A stretch of DNA of 64,000 nt from Porphyrobacter sp. (GCA_017744315.1 JAGIBN010000003.1:372001-436000); one strand, 5' to 3'. Numbered from the stretch's first letter, positions 1 through 10,788 are shown. Made by a program: numbers and translations. The notes: generated by a model not told the origin, from the sequence alone.

Positions 1-2
1 GG

Positions 3-128
3 ATCGACCACCTGCTGCTTTCACCGCAGGCGGCAGACCGAATGACGGGCGCGGGCGTCGACAAGGCTTATCGCGGTCGCGAGAAAGCAAGCGACCATGC
101 GCCGGTCTGGGTCGAAATCAGGGACTGA
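3..128 (+). CDS. xth: Exodeoxyribonuclease III, C-terminal fragment (truncated by window edge)
   Basis: Frame from nt 3 reads IDHLLLSPQAADRMTGAGVDKAYRGREKASDHAPVWVEIRD*, typical ExoIII C-terminus (RGxEKxSDHAPVW). Confidence 0.75.
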   Translation: MDHLLLSPQAADRMTGAGVDKAYRGREKASDHAPVWVEIRD

Positions 129-154
129 CCGCACTTCCCAGGCGGCCGTCCTGC

Positions 155-811
155 TCAGCGATAGAAGATGTGAGTATCGATGCGCGCAAGCTGCTGCTTG
201 CGGTTGGCCCAGCTCGGCTTCACGTAAGTAGCGTGAAAGAACATCGCGTTGTCGGCCGCGCACGCCCATAAGCCCTGGTGGGCAATCTGAGCGACCGCTT
301 TAGCCTTGCGCCACGCGGCAGAGTTCTCGTCGGCCTGCGGGATGCGACCGCCTCTGACGAACGAAAACTGTGCGCGCTGGGTGATGACCGAGCAATAGTC
401 GCTCGGGTAGATCCCTGACATCGCGCGATTGATGACGACTTTGGCCACGGCCAGCTGACCGTCGAGCGGCTCGCCGCGAGCTTCGAAGTAAACGGCCTCT
501 GCAAGGCACTTCATGTCGGCCGAAAGCTCGGCATCGATCGGCATATCGCCGACGAGTTCCTGGAGCGAAGCAGCCTGGCGGTAGCGCGCAGCAGCCTCTT
601 CACCGAATTCCTGAACGTCGATCGGCTGAGCCGATTCTTCAATTACGAACCGCGGTTCGTCGGCCGCGGACACATCGGTCACGACGGCAACTCCGTCCTG
701 GAGCGGAACGGTTTCTTCCTGGGCCCAGGCCCCCGTGCTGCCGGCGCCAAACATGGCAACAAAACCGGCAATGGCCGTGAGCATCGCTCCGGCCCCAAAA
801 GTCTTCGACAT
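155..811 (-). CDS. Cell wall hydrolase (SleB-type), secreted
   Basis: Signal peptide, then CLAEAVYFEARGEPLDGQLAVAKVVINR...YPSDYCSVITQRAQFSF typical of Hydrolase_2/SleB. Confidence 0.85.
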   Translation of the reverse strand: MSKTFGAGAMLTAIAGFVAMFGAGSTGAWAQEETVPLQDGVAVVTDVSAADEPRFVIEESAQPIDVQEFGEEAAARYRQAASLQELVGDMPIDAELSADMKCLAEAVYFEARGEPLDGQLAVAKVVINRAMSGIYPSDYCSVITQRAQFSFVRGGRIPQADENSAAWRKAKAVAQIAHQGLWACAADNAMFFHATYVKPSWANRKQQLARIDTHIFYR

Positions 812-1006
812 TAGAACAAAACTTAAGGCGGTGAGTGCCCCGACACAGGCCCGGGAAAGCGATTACGTACGACCCGTACCCCGCGCTCCATCTGCAGCCT
901 GCCGGCCACTCCCCGTCTGCGCGCTGGTTGGCGCGGCATCATGCCGTGCGCTTAACCGCCTACGCTGTGGGAAGTTGGGGGCCAGATAGCCAATCGCGCC
1001 ATGCCA

Positions 1007-1348
1007 TCAACGTGCGGATCCCGCCAAAGCGATGAACCGTTCTCCATCCGCGATGTCCAGTTCGACGATCCAAAGATCATCGTCCTGGCGCTTGCGACGA
1101 TCGCAATAATCCCAAAATTCTTGCGGTTTTTCAAGGTCCTGCAGGCGAGTCTGGGTCCAGGCACGGCTACCGTCGGCCTGTGGCATTCGTTCATATGCTT
1201 TGGCTGGGGCGCTGCTGGCGCAACAAACGACAAGCAAAGTCCCGGCATCGCGTTCGCCTTTTGCGATGACCGTCGCGAAACCACCCGCGGCTTCGACGGA
1301 TCGAATCAACCCGGAAACTTCGACATGAGCAGGAAGCCGCCCCTCCAT
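1007..1348 (-). CDS. DUF1491 family protein
   Basis: MEGRLPAHVEVSGLIRSVEAAGGFATVIAKGERDAGTLLVVC...; start trimmed from the 153-aa ORF. Confidence 0.7.
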   Translation of the reverse strand: MEGRLPAHVEVSGLIRSVEAAGGFATVIAKGERDAGTLLVVCCASSAPAKAYERMPQADGSRAWTQTRLQDLEKPQEFWDYCDRRKRQDDDLWIVELDIADGERFIALAGSAR

Positions 1349-1352
1349 CGAA

Positions 1353-1847
1353 TCACCTTCTGGCCCGATATCCGGGCAGACTCGACAGCGGAATGTGCGA
1401 TCGCATGAAGGTTCCAGTGCCGCGGCCGATCTCTTCACCTTCTGAATCGGTGAGATGGGCATCGGCAATGAACACCCGCCGTCGACCGCTCACCCACCGC
1501 CCTTCGGCGATCACTTCTCCGCCACGGACCGGCTTGGTGAAGAGCAGGTTGAAGCCAGTCGTGAGAAGGAACCGGTCGGTGACCATCGAATTCGCCGCGT
1601 AGAACGCGGCGTCATCCAGCATCTTGAAGTAGATCGTCCCATGCGCCGCCCCGGCAGCGTGGAAATGCTGCTCGTCGACCGTGAAGCGAATCCGCGAATG
1701 GCCTTCGCCGAGGATTTCCAGCCGGGATTCGAACAGCCGGTTCACCGGCGCTGCGGCATAGAGCGATTCGAGCGCGCGATAGTGGACGTCGGCGCCGCTG
1801 GCTCCGGCTATGTCGGGCACGTCAGGCGGCGTCGCGGTCCGTGGCAT
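1353..1847 (-). CDS. PaaI-family thioesterase (hotdog fold)
   Basis: AAGAAHGTIYFKMLDDAAFYAANS...FNLLFTKPVRGGEVIAEGRWVSGRRRVF. Confidence 0.75.
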   Translation of the reverse strand: MPRTATPPDVPDIAGASGADVHYRALESLYAAAPVNRLFESRLEILGEGHSRIRFTVDEQHFHAAGAAHGTIYFKMLDDAAFYAANSMVTDRFLLTTGFNLLFTKPVRGGEVIAEGRWVSGRRRVFIADAHLTDSEGEEIGRGTGTFMRSHIPLSSLPGYRARR

Positions 1848-2283
1848 TGGTCAACAAGCCATAGAGCGCTTCCTCGTCGGGCGCGTCGCTCAGAGCCTCG
1901 TGAACCCGCTCGTCACGCATCAGGCGCGAGATTGCGGCAAGGGCGTGAAGGTGCGTCGCGCCGCTATTTTCCGGCGACAGCAAGCCGATGACGAGATCGA
2001 CGGGCAGGCCGTCTGCCGAGGCGAAATCCGCCGGGTGGCGTAGTTTCAGCAGCGCCGCAACCGGACGGGTGACGCCAGGAAAGCGTGCATGCGGAATCGC
2101 CACGCCGCGGCCAAAGCCGGTGCTGCCGAGCTTTTCGCGCTCATCGAGATGCTCCAGCACCTGGTCGGCATCTAGGCCCCAGCTGCGGGCAAATACCGCG
2201 CTCAACTGTTCGAGAATCGACTGCTTGTCGGCAGCGTTGACGAACGCGATCGCTTCGGGCTTGATCGAAAACAAGGGACTCAT
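1822..2283 (-). CDS. ptsN: PTS IIA-like nitrogen regulatory protein
   Basis: EREKLGSTGFGRGVAIPHARFPGVTRPVAALLKL; adjacent to hpf as in many proteobacteria. Confidence 0.85.
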   Translation of the reverse strand: MSPLFSIKPEAIAFVNAADKQSILEQLSAVFARSWGLDADQVLEHLDEREKLGSTGFGRGVAIPHARFPGVTRPVAALLKLRHPADFASADGLPVDLVIGLLSPENSGATHLHALAAISRLMRDERVHEALSDAPDEEALYGLLTNATDRDAA

Positions 2284-2412
2284 GTCTCGGCTTCTCTGGC
2301 TCACATTCTGATTCGCGCCGCTTTGCGCGAGGTTGACCCCCGCGCATATCCACTTGATTTCAAGAAGAAATAGGGCAGCGTCTTCGGCCTTTCCTTAGGT
2401 CTTAGGCCGGGT

Positions 2413-2976
2413 TCAGGAAGGCTCGACCCAACCGATCGAACCGTCATTCCGGCGGTACACCATATTATGCCGCCCCGTTCCAGCATTTTTGAAGAACAGA
2501 GCGTTGGTGTGTCTCAAATCGAGAAGCATGACCGCGTCAGAAACGCTGACTTCGGGTATATCTACGCGAGTTTCTGCGATGACGGGCGGCGCGTCCGTAA
2601 CTTCCTCCGCTTCCGGTTCTTCAGCAGCGAAAATCGTGTAGGCGGCTTCTTCGGCCAGAGCGGCATGAGTGGCTTGTTCGTGCCGATCTTTCAGGCGCCG
2701 CTTATAACGTCGGAGCTGTTTCTCGACCTTTTCGGCCGCCTGATCGAACGCCAGGTGCGCGTCCTGCGCTTGGCCATGGCTCTTGAGGATCAGGCCCTGA
2801 TTGGCGTGAAGAACGATGTCGCAGGCAAAGGCTCCGGCGGGAGCCTTTCCGAAAGTGACCGTCGATGAAAGTGCGCGCTCAAAGTACTTTTGGCTGATCG
2901 CTACGAGTCTGTCCGAAGCGTGATCTTGAAGAGCCGAGCCGGTATCCATCTGATGGCCGGACACCCGAATGTCCAT
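2413..2976 (-). CDS. hpf: Long-form ribosome hibernation promoting factor (HPF/RaiA)
   Basis: MDIRVSGHQMDTGSALQDHASDRLVAISQKYF plus C-terminal NALFFKNAGTGRHNMVYRRNDGSIGWVEP. Confidence 0.9.
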   Translation of the reverse strand: MDIRVSGHQMDTGSALQDHASDRLVAISQKYFERALSSTVTFGKAPAGAFACDIVLHANQGLILKSHGQAQDAHLAFDQAAEKVEKQLRRYKRRLKDRHEQATHAALAEEAAYTIFAAEEPEAEEVTDAPPVIAETRVDIPEVSVSDAVMLLDLRHTNALFFKNAGTGRHNMVYRRNDGSIGWVEPS

Positions 2977-3033
2977 GAGTGGGGAACTCCTACTGGTTTT
3001 CGTACCTGGCCGGACAATGAGGAGACTCTAGAA

Positions 3034-3717
3034 TCAACCCGTCCAGCCCACTGAGTCAAACGATTCCAGAAAGGCTTTGTGCCGGGCGAGCTCTTCAACA
3101 CTGGCAAAATGAGGCCGCGCCGGGCGGAATTCGCGTTGGCGGGGGCGGAAAGTGGAGACTTCCACTACCGTTGTCGCCGCCTCGGCCGCCAGGGCCAGGC
3201 CGATCTGACGTCCGCCGGTGAGCTCGACATAGACTTGTGCCAGCAGTTCCGCGTCGAGCAAGGCGCCGTGCATCACGCGGTGGCTGCGATCGACGCCGTA
3301 GCGGGAACACAAGGCGTCGAGCGAATGCTTGGCACCGGGATGGCGACGGCGCGCGATCGCCAGCGTGTCGATCATGCGATCGAGCCCGACATCCGGGTGG
3401 CCACAAACGCCAAGCTCGTAGTTGAGAAAGCCGAAATCGAACTGAGCGTTGTGCGCCACAAGCGGAGAATCGCCGAGAAAGTCGAGCAGTTCGACGACAT
3501 GTTCGCGGAACCGCTTCTTGTCGGACAGGAACGAATCCGACAGCCCATGCACCTGCTCAGCGGCAAGCGGCATCGAGCGATCCGGATTGAAATAGGCGTG
3601 GAAGGTGCGGCCGGTCGCCACGCGGTTGACCAGTTCGATGCAACCGATTTCTACCATCCGGTCGCCGCTTTGAGGGTCGAGCCCGGTGGTTTCGGTGTCG
3701 AACACGATTTCGCGCAT
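3034..3717 (-). CDS. dnaQ: DNA polymerase III epsilon subunit
   Basis: MREIVFDTETTGLDPQSGDRMVEIGCIEL...HNAQFDFGFLNYEL; exonuclease motifs. Confidence 0.93.
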   Translation of the reverse strand: MREIVFDTETTGLDPQSGDRMVEIGCIELVNRVATGRTFHAYFNPDRSMPLAAEQVHGLSDSFLSDKKRFREHVVELLDFLGDSPLVAHNAQFDFGFLNYELGVCGHPDVGLDRMIDTLAIARRRHPGAKHSLDALCSRYGVDRSHRVMHGALLDAELLAQVYVELTGGRQIGLALAAEAATTVVEVSTFRPRQREFRPARPHFASVEELARHKAFLESFDSVGWTG

Positions 3718-3764
3718 GACAGGGTTATCGGGACTCGGTCCGCACCTGACAAGTGCGGCGCGGG

Positions 3765-4355
3765 TCAGCTCGTGAGCTTGTCCACCAGCCGCGCGACCGC
3801 AGCGCGAGTCTCGCCGAGCGGAGTGCCGGTATCGATCACGTGGCCTGCCCGGGCTCGCTTCTCGGCGTCCGGCATTTGCAGCGACAGGATCTGGGCAAAG
3901 CGCTCGGCGGTCATGCCGGGTCTGGCGAGGACGCGGGATCGCTGGACGTCCGCCGGGGCGGAAACCACGGCCACGGAATCGACTTCCTCCACCCCCCCTT
4001 TTTCGAACAGCAGGGGAATGTCGAACACCACCAGGGGCTGACTGGCGTGCTCAAGCAGGAAGGCCGTGCGTGCATCGCGGACAGCTGGGTGGACGATCGC
4101 TTCAAGTCGGGCGAGGGCGGTGGGATTTCCGAAGACTTCAGCACCGAGCCGCTCGCGGTCCACGCCCTGAGGGCCAGTGGTACCGGCGAAGGCCACTTCG
4201 ATCGGCGCTACAAGCGCGCCGCCCGGCCCCTGCAGGCGGCGTACAATGGCATCGGCATCAAATACCGGGACGCCCAATGCCTCAAACATCGCCGCGACCG
4301 TCGACTTGCCCATCCCGATCGAGCCGGTGAGCCCGAGGATGAACGGCCGAGTCAT
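3765..4355 (-). CDS. coaE: Dephospho-CoA kinase
   Basis: ILGLTGSIGMGKSTVAAMFEALGVPVFDADAIV. Confidence 0.93.
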   Translation of the reverse strand: MTRPFILGLTGSIGMGKSTVAAMFEALGVPVFDADAIVRRLQGPGGALVAPIEVAFAGTTGPQGVDRERLGAEVFGNPTALARLEAIVHPAVRDARTAFLLEHASQPLVVFDIPLLFEKGGVEEVDSVAVVSAPADVQRSRVLARPGMTAERFAQILSLQMPDAEKRARAGHVIDTGTPLGETRAAVARLVDKLTS

Positions 4356-5209
4356 GCGGTGAGCAGAGCTCGCAAATCGCGATCGGCGTCGCGCGGCGGG
4401 GTCTGGCCGAAGAACTTCTCGAACGCCACTGCGGCCTGGCCGATCAGCATCGAAAGCCCGTCAACCGTGCGAAGTCCCGCGGCCCGCGCCTGTTGGAGCA
4501 GGGGCGTATCAACAGGGTGAGTCACTATGTCGTAAACCACGCTTCCCGGCGGGGCGTGGCTGAAGTCGAAGGCGAGCGGCGGTTGACCAGCCATGCCGAG
4601 CGGGCTTGCGTTGACGATCACGTCGAAGCAGCCGGCTCGATCGTCGAACGCAAAGTCGGTCGGATCGGCGAAATGGGCGATGTCGACCTCGTGATGTTCG
4701 CCGCCAGGATCAAGCTCATCGAGCAGCGCCCGAGCCTTGGCCGGATCGCGCCCGGCAAGGACGATAACGACATTCTCCGCCGCCAGCGCCGCGACAATCG
4801 CCCGCGCCGCGCCGCCGGTGCCGAGCACCCGCGCCATGCGAAACAAGTGCTCGCGGTTGAGAAGGGGGCGCAGCGGTTCGACGAAACCGTCGGCGTCAGT
4901 GTTGTACCCGGTCAGCGTGCCATCAGCTTCGTGAACGATCGTGTTCACTGCGCCGATCCGCTCGGCCAGCGGATCGAGCCGATCGAGGTAAGCCATCACC
5001 GCCTGTTTGTGGGGCATGGTAACGTTGCACCCGCGCCAGTCGGGATCCGCGCGCCGCTCGCCCAGATAGGATTGAACTTCATCCGCGCGAACGTGGCAGG
5101 CCCGGTACTCAGCATCGATTCCAAGTTTGCCGAGCCAGAACCCATGGATCGCCGGAGACTTCGACTGCGCAATCGGATCGCCGATTACCTCAGCGTAAGG
5201 ACTGCTCAC
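4352..5209 (-). CDS. aroE: Shikimate dehydrogenase
   Basis: [25 protein letters not shown]...[18 protein letters not shown] start overlapping the upstream maf stop (GTGA). Confidence 0.93.
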   Translation of the reverse strand: MSSPYAEVIGDPIAQSKSPAIHGFWLGKLGIDAEYRACHVRADEVQSYLGERRADPDWRGCNVTMPHKQAVMAYLDRLDPLAERIGAVNTIVHEADGTLTGYNTDADGFVEPLRPLLNREHLFRMARVLGTGGAARAIVAALAAENVVIVLAGRDPAKARALLDELDPGGEHHEVDIAHFADPTDFAFDDRAGCFDVIVNASPLGMAGQPPLAFDFSHAPPGSVVYDIVTHPVDTPLLQQARAAGLRTVDGLSMLIGQAAVAFEKFFGQTPPRDADRDLRALLTA

Positions 5210-5790
5210 GCCGGCAGTTCCGCCATCTCCCGCAAGGCGCCAAGAACCGGAAGGAGCGGCATGCCGAGGACGGTGAAGTGATCGCCCTCGATGCTTTCGA
5301 ATAACTGCACACCGAGCGCCTCGATGCGGAAGACGCCGACGCATTGCCCGACTTCGGGCCATTCGGCCGTCAGGTACTTGTCGATGAAGTCCTCCGACAG
5401 CTCACGAACCTTGAGCGTCGCGACCGCGACATGGCGCCAGACGACGACATTGTTGATCGCCAGTGCCGCAGCGGAATGAAGCTGCATCGTCCGACCGGAG
5501 AAGAACCGCAAATGCTCGGCCGCTTGCACGCGGCTGGTTGGCTTGCTGAACCGCCGCCCGTCGACAGTGAGCACGGAATCGCTCCCGAGAACCGGCCGGC
5601 CATTCCCTTCGACCGACAGCGCCTTGGCTTCTGCCAGGGCCAGCGCGATCTCCGCACCCCCGGCGTTTTCCATCCCGGCTTCGAGCGAGCGCTCGTCGAT
5701 CGCCGCAGGCCGTACTTCGAACTCGACGCCGGCGGCGCCAAGCATCGCCCGGCGCGAGGCACTCTTCGAAGCGAGAACAATTCCAGTCAT
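5206..5790 (-). CDS. maf: Maf-family nucleotide pyrophosphatase
   Basis: [26 protein letters not shown]...[18 protein letters not shown]. Confidence 0.92.
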   Translation of the reverse strand: MTGIVLASKSASRRAMLGAAGVEFEVRPAAIDERSLEAGMENAGGAEIALALAEAKALSVEGNGRPVLGSDSVLTVDGRRFSKPTSRVQAAEHLRFFSGRTMQLHSAAALAINNVVVWRHVAVATLKVRELSEDFIDKYLTAEWPEVGQCVGVFRIEALGVQLFESIEGDHFTVLGMPLLPVLGALREMAELPA

Positions 5791-5800
5791 ATCGACCCAC

Positions 5801-6658
5801 TCATATCGGCCCACTCACGGGCTTGGTGCCAGCTCCGGCTATTCCGGCCTTTGCCCGGCGTTCATTGAACAGCTTAATCACGGCCGCTGCGGTTTCTTCG
5901 ATCGAACGGCGAGTGACGTCAATTACCGGCCACCCATTATCGGCGAACATGCGCCGGGCAAATGCCACTTCGCGCTCGACCCGCTCTTCATCCACATATG
6001 CCGTCTCGGTCTTCTCATTGAGCGAGAGCAGGCGATTGCGGCGGATCTCGACCAATCGACGTGGGGCGGTCGTCAGGCCGACCACCATCGGATGCCGCAG
6101 CTGAAACAGCGACGCGGGCGGCGGACTTTCCACCACAAGCGGGATGTTGGCCACCTTGAAGCCACGGTTGGCGAGGTAGATGCTCGTCGGCGTCTTCGAG
6201 CTGCGCGACACGCCGGCAAGGACGATGTCGGCTTCTTCCCAATCTTCCGACGCGATCCCATCGTCATGGGCGATGGTGAACTGGATCGCGTCGACGCGGG
6301 CGAAATAGGCATCGTCCATCATGTGCTGACGGCCGGGACGACCCTTGGCTTCCTCGCCCAGGCGATCCTCAAGTGCGGCCGTCACCGTATCGAGCGGCGC
6401 GACATGTGGAAGGCCGAGCGCGCGGCACCGTTCTTCCAGCCGCCGGCGCGTATCGTCGTTGACCAGAGTATAGAGCACCAGACCCGGATGCGTGGACAGT
6501 TCCTCGACGATCCGATCGAGATGCTGCATCGAACGCACCATCGGCCAGAAGTGACGGATCACCTCCGCATCGTCGAACTGCGCCAGCGCGGCATTGGTGA
6601 TCATCTCGAGCGTCTCGCCGGTCGAGTCCGAGAGCAGATGAAGATGGAGTAGGGTCAT
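5801..6658 (-). CDS. Pyruvate,water dikinase / PPDK regulatory kinase-pyrophosphorylase (DUF299)
   Basis: [29 protein letters not shown]...[32 protein letters not shown]. Confidence 0.92.
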   Translation of the reverse strand: MTLLHLHLLSDSTGETLEMITNAALAQFDDAEVIRHFWPMVRSMQHLDRIVEELSTHPGLVLYTLVNDDTRRRLEERCRALGLPHVAPLDTVTAALEDRLGEEAKGRPGRQHMMDDAYFARVDAIQFTIAHDDGIASEDWEEADIVLAGVSRSSKTPTSIYLANRGFKVANIPLVVESPPPASLFQLRHPMVVGLTTAPRRLVEIRRNRLLSLNEKTETAYVDEERVEREVAFARRMFADNGWPVIDVTRRSIEETAAAVIKLFNERRAKAGIAGAGTKPVSGPI

Positions 6659-6958
6659 GTGGACAAGTCCCGGCATAAACCACGGGAGGGACCTCCGGAC
6701 AAGTTCGGGACGGGATTCCACCCCCATTACCCGCTGATTCGGCCACGCCTGCTTCAACAGGCTGTGGGATCTATCGACAGGCTGGGGATAGCGTGGAGAA
6801 CCAAACCTTGACGCGGAGCTCTGCGGATTCGCCCCGGTCCCAAACCCTGTTCAACTCGGGATAAATCGGGCAAGGGGCGGCCATCCCCGATATCCACAGG
6901 GCCAACAGAGTCCTGAATCCTATTTAAATCTATATATTTATTGGATTGGACCTCTCGA
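6659..6958. other. Putative chromosomal replication origin region (oriC)
   Basis: Divergent gap between DUF299 gene and hemE; AT-rich tract tatttaaatctatatatttattgga (6921-6945); DnaA-box-like TTGTCCACA (minus, 6658-6666) and ATATCCACA (plus, 6890-6898); coding polarity switches here. Confidence 0.65.
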
Positions 6959-7984
6959 ATGCCTGGCCTTCTGCTCGATACCTTGCGCGGACAATCCGGC
7001 TCCCAGCGGCCGGTTTGGCTCATGCGCCAGGCCGGGCGTTACCTGCCTGAATATCGCGCGTTGAGGGCCGAAAAGGGCGGCTTCCTCGAGCTGGTGAATG
7101 ACAGCGAAGCGGCAGCGGAAGTGACGATACAGCCGATCCGCCGCTTCGGGTTCGACGGGGCGATCCTGTTTTCCGACATTCTCGTGATTCCGCACGCGCT
7201 GGGGCAGAACCTTGCGTTCCTGGCGGGCGAGGGGCCGCACCTCTCGCCGCGGCTGGTCGATGCCACGCTCGCTTCGCTGACCGCAGCGCCGGAGCGGCTC
7301 GACCCGATCTACCGCACCGTTCGGCTGGTGCGGGAGCAGTTGGGACCCGAGACCACCCTGCTAGGCTTCGCAGGAAGCCCGTGGACGGTCGCTACGTACA
7401 TGATCGCGGGTGAAGGTAGCCGGGACCAGCAAGCCTCACGGACTCTCGCTTACAGCGATCCTGAGGCGCTCCAAGCGATCCTCGATGCGATCGTGGTTGC
7501 TAGTGTCGAATACCTGTCCGGTCAGATCGAGGCTGGAGCTGAAGCCGTCCAGTTGTTCGACAGCTGGGCCGGCAGCCTGGCTCCCACAGAGTTCGAGCGC
7601 TGGGTCATCGCGCCCAATGCGGCGATCGTGGCGGAAATCCATCGGCGCCATCCGGGCGTGCCAGTCATTGGTTTTCCCAAGGGTGCCGGTGAAAAATTGC
7701 CGGCTTATGCGCGGGAAACGGGAGTCGACGCTCTTGGGCTCGACGAGACGATCGATCCGCTGTGGGCCGACAAGGTTCTTCCCGCGGGCCTGCCGGTGCA
7801 GGGCAATCTCGATCCGCTGCAATTGTTGGCCGGCGGTGCTGGACTGGAGACCGCGGCAATCCGCGTGCTCGAGGCTTTCGCGGGTCGCCCTCACGTGTTC
7901 AATCTCGGCCACGGGATCGACAAGGAAACACCGATCGCCCACGTCGAACGACTGCTGTCGACCGTCCGCAACTGGAAGGGGTGA
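6959..7984 (+). CDS. hemE: Uroporphyrinogen decarboxylase
   Basis: RPVWLMRQAGRYLPEYRALRAEKGGFLEL... FAGSPWTVATYM. Confidence 0.95.
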   Translation: MPGLLLDTLRGQSGSQRPVWLMRQAGRYLPEYRALRAEKGGFLELVNDSEAAAEVTIQPIRRFGFDGAILFSDILVIPHALGQNLAFLAGEGPHLSPRLVDATLASLTAAPERLDPIYRTVRLVREQLGPETTLLGFAGSPWTVATYMIAGEGSRDQQASRTLAYSDPEALQAILDAIVVASVEYLSGQIEAGAEAVQLFDSWAGSLAPTEFERWVIAPNAAIVAEIHRRHPGVPVIGFPKGAGEKLPAYARETGVDALGLDETIDPLWADKVLPAGLPVQGNLDPLQLLAGGAGLETAAIRVLEAFAGRPHVFNLGHGIDKETPIAHVERLLSTVRNWKG

Positions 7985-8015
7985 CGGGCGGCTTTCCCGA
8001 CAGTAGATCAAACCC

Positions 8016-8459
8016 ATGCATGATACGCTCGCAACGCTGTACTACTGGCTCAAGGCCGGCCACATCATCTTCGTGATCTTCTGGATGGCCGGGCTGTTCA
8101 TGCTTCCGCGGCTATTCGTCTATCACCAGGAGGCCGCGCCGGATTCGCCTGAGAACGCAGTGTGGATCGATCGCGAGCGAAAGCTGCTCAAGATTATCCT
8201 CATGCCTTCGATCGTGGTCGTGTGGGTGCTGGGAATTCTTCTCGCTTACGCTTCGGGCGCCTGGAGCCAGGGCTGGTTTCACGCGAAGCTACTGCTGGTG
8301 CTCGGCCTGTCGGCCTATCACGGCTACTTGAGCGCTTATGCCGGCAAGTTGGCGCGTGGAGAGCGGACCCTGACCGGCAAACAGCTGCGCCTGCTCAACG
8401 AAGTCCCGGGGATCGCCGTGGCGCTGATCGTGATCCTCGTCATCATCAAGCCGTTCTGA
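8016..8459 (+). CDS. hemJ: HemJ-type protoporphyrinogen IX oxidase (CopD-like membrane protein)
   Basis: WLKAGHIIFVIFWMAGLFMLPRLFVYH...LKIILMPSIVVVWVLGILLA. Confidence 0.88.
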   Translation: MHDTLATLYYWLKAGHIIFVIFWMAGLFMLPRLFVYHQEAAPDSPENAVWIDRERKLLKIILMPSIVVVWVLGILLAYASGAWSQGWFHAKLLLVLGLSAYHGYLSAYAGKLARGERTLTGKQLRLLNEVPGIAVALIVILVIIKPF

Positions 8460-8626
8460 TAAAACGCGACGAGCGGTTCACCGCACTCGCTGCTATGAAT
8501 TGACGGCTTAGCGGCGAATCCATATTTGTTGTCTTACCGGCTGAGGCCGCCGTTCCGAGCGGCCGGGTCTCGCTTTCTCCAAGCCCATACGACCTGCCGG
8601 CTCCCATCTGATACTGGAATACCATC

Positions 8627-9883
8627 ATGCATTTGAAAGAACTTAAGAAAAGGGCGCCGGCCGAATTGGTCGAGATGGCCGAAGAGCTCGGCGTCGAAGG
8701 CGCTTCGACCATGCGCCGGCAGGACCTCATGTTCGGCATCCTCAAGGAAGTGGCCGAAGACGGCGAGGAAATCGTCGGCCAAGGCACGATCGAGGTGCTG
8801 CAGGACGGCTTCGGCTTCCTCCGCAGCCCTGAAGCGAACTATCTCGCCGGGCCGGACGATATCTACGTTTCTCCCAACCAGGTCCGTAAGTGGGGCCTGC
8901 GCACCGGTGACACGGTCGAAGGCGAGATCCGCGCTCCCAAGGATGGTGAGCGCTATTTTGCCCTCACGACGCTCAAGAGCGTCAATTACGACGATCCGGA
9001 TGCCGTGCGTCATCGGACCAACTTCGACAACCTGACGCCGCTCTATCCGGACGAGAGGCTGAACCTCGATACCACCGATCCGACCGTCAAGGACAAGTCG
9101 GCCCGCGTGATCGATCTCATCAGTCCGCAGGGCAAGGGCCAGCGCGCTCTCATCGTCGCCCCGCCGCGTACCGGTAAGACGGTGCTGCTGCAGAACATCG
9201 CCAAGGCGATCACCGACAACCATCCGGAAGTGTTCCTGATCGTCCTCCTGGTCGACGAACGTCCGGAAGAAGTCACCGACATGCAGCGCTCGGTGAAGGG
9301 CGAGGTGATTTCCTCGACGTTCGACGAGCCGGCTACGCGCCACGTGCAAGTCGCTGAAATGGTTATTGAAAAGGCCAAGCGCCTGGTCGAACACAAGAAG
9401 GACGTGGTGATCCTGCTCGACTCGATCACCCGCCTTGGCCGCGCTTACAACACCGTTGTGCCGAGCTCGGGCAAGGTCCTCACCGGTGGTGTCGACGCCA
9501 ACGCTCTGCAGCGCCCGAAGCGCTTTTTCGGCGCGGCGCGCAACATCGAAGAGGGCGGTTCGCTCTCGATCATCGCCACCGCACTGATCGACACCGGCAG
9601 CCGCATGGACGAGGTCATCTTCGAAGAGTTCAAGGGCACCGGTAACTCGGAAATCGTCCTCGACCGCAAGGTGTCCGACAAGCGCATCTTCCCCTCGCTC
9701 GATGTCGGCAAGTCCGGCACCCGCAAGGAAGAGCTGCTGGTGGGCAAGGACCAGCTCAGCAAGATGTGGGTCCTGCGCCGCATTCTGATGCAGATGGGCA
9801 CGGTCGACGCCATGGAATTCCTCCTCGACAAGATGAAGGATTCCAAGTCCAACGAGGACTTCTTCGCGACCATGAACCAGTAA
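8627..9883 (+). CDS. rho: Transcription termination factor Rho
   Basis: [45 protein letters not shown]; full length. Confidence 0.97.
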   Translation: MHLKELKKRAPAELVEMAEELGVEGASTMRRQDLMFGILKEVAEDGEEIVGQGTIEVLQDGFGFLRSPEANYLAGPDDIYVSPNQVRKWGLRTGDTVEGEIRAPKDGERYFALTTLKSVNYDDPDAVRHRTNFDNLTPLYPDERLNLDTTDPTVKDKSARVIDLISPQGKGQRALIVAPPRTGKTVLLQNIAKAITDNHPEVFLIVLLVDERPEEVTDMQRSVKGEVISSTFDEPATRHVQVAEMVIEKAKRLVEHKKDVVILLDSITRLGRAYNTVVPSSGKVLTGGVDANALQRPKRFFGAARNIEEGGSLSIIATALIDTGSRMDEVIFEEFKGTGNSEIVLDRKVSDKRIFPSLDVGKSGTRKEELLVGKDQLSKMWVLRRILMQMGTVDAMEFLLDKMKDSKSNEDFFATMNQ

Positions 9884-9989
9884 AGGGTGGGCGGGGCTCA
9901 GGTCCCGCTCAGTTCACTGATCAGCGCTTCCGGATCGGGTGACTGCACCAGTCAAACCGGTTCGGAGCGCGCTTCACTCTGGTCTTTCG

Positions 9990-10688
9990 CTATCCGAGAT
10001 GATCGGCAAAGAACGCAGCGGTTCGGCTGTCGGCGAGGTCAGCCCCTTCCTCATCGCGGCGCTTGCCCATCTCGGTCGCGAAGCCGTGATCGAGGCCGGG
10101 ATAGTCGTAGAGCGTCACCTTGGGATGGCCGTCGAGCCCCTCGTGCATGGCCTGCTGGACTTCGGGCGAAACGAAGCCGTCGTTACCAGCGATATGCAGC
10201 ATGAGCGGCCTGGCGATGGCGTGCTTTTCTCGTAGCAGGCCGTCCACGCCCACTGCGTAATAGCCGACAGTGGCGTCGGCATCGGTGCGCGCTGCAACCA
10301 TAAAGGCGAGCCGGCCGCCCAGGCAGTATCCGACCGCACCAACTTTGGGCACGCCGAGTGCATCTCGGGCATGGCGGATCGTCGCCTCGATATCGGCCAC
10401 GCCTTGGTCCTGATCGAACTGTCCCATCAGTTCGAGGGCGCGTTTGAACTCGGCCTCAACGTCGGGATCCAGTTCAACGCCCGGCTCAATCCGCCAGAAC
10501 AGGTCCGGAGCCAGCGCCAGGTAGCCAGCCTCGGCCAGGCGATCGCATTTGTGCCGGATGCCAGGGTTCACGCCGAAAATTTCCTGGATCACCACGATCG
10601 CGCCGCGTGGGGTGCTAGAGGGGCGTGCGCAGTAGGCTGAGAAGCTTCCGTTGTGCTCCAGGGTGGAAATGCTGACCGTCTCGCTCAT
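9990..10688 (-). CDS. Dienelactone hydrolase family protein
   Basis: RGAIVVIQEIFGVNPGIRHKCDRLAEAGYLALAPDLFWR...VGAVGYCLGGRLA. Confidence 0.88.
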   Translation of the reverse strand: MSETVSISTLEHNGSFSAYCARPSSTPRGAIVVIQEIFGVNPGIRHKCDRLAEAGYLALAPDLFWRIEPGVELDPDVEAEFKRALELMGQFDQDQGVADIEATIRHARDALGVPKVGAVGYCLGGRLAFMVAARTDADATVGYYAVGVDGLLREKHAIARPLMLHIAGNDGFVSPEVQQAMHEGLDGHPKVTLYDYPGLDHGFATEMGKRRDEEGADLADSRTAAFFADHLG

Positions 10689-10788
10689 ATAAGGTGCCTC
10701 CCCGCGTGCGCCGGACATTATGCCGACGATACGCCGCTCACCCAAGCGTGTTCCGCCAAGCGGCGCGCTGCGACGAAAGGCTGTTTCC

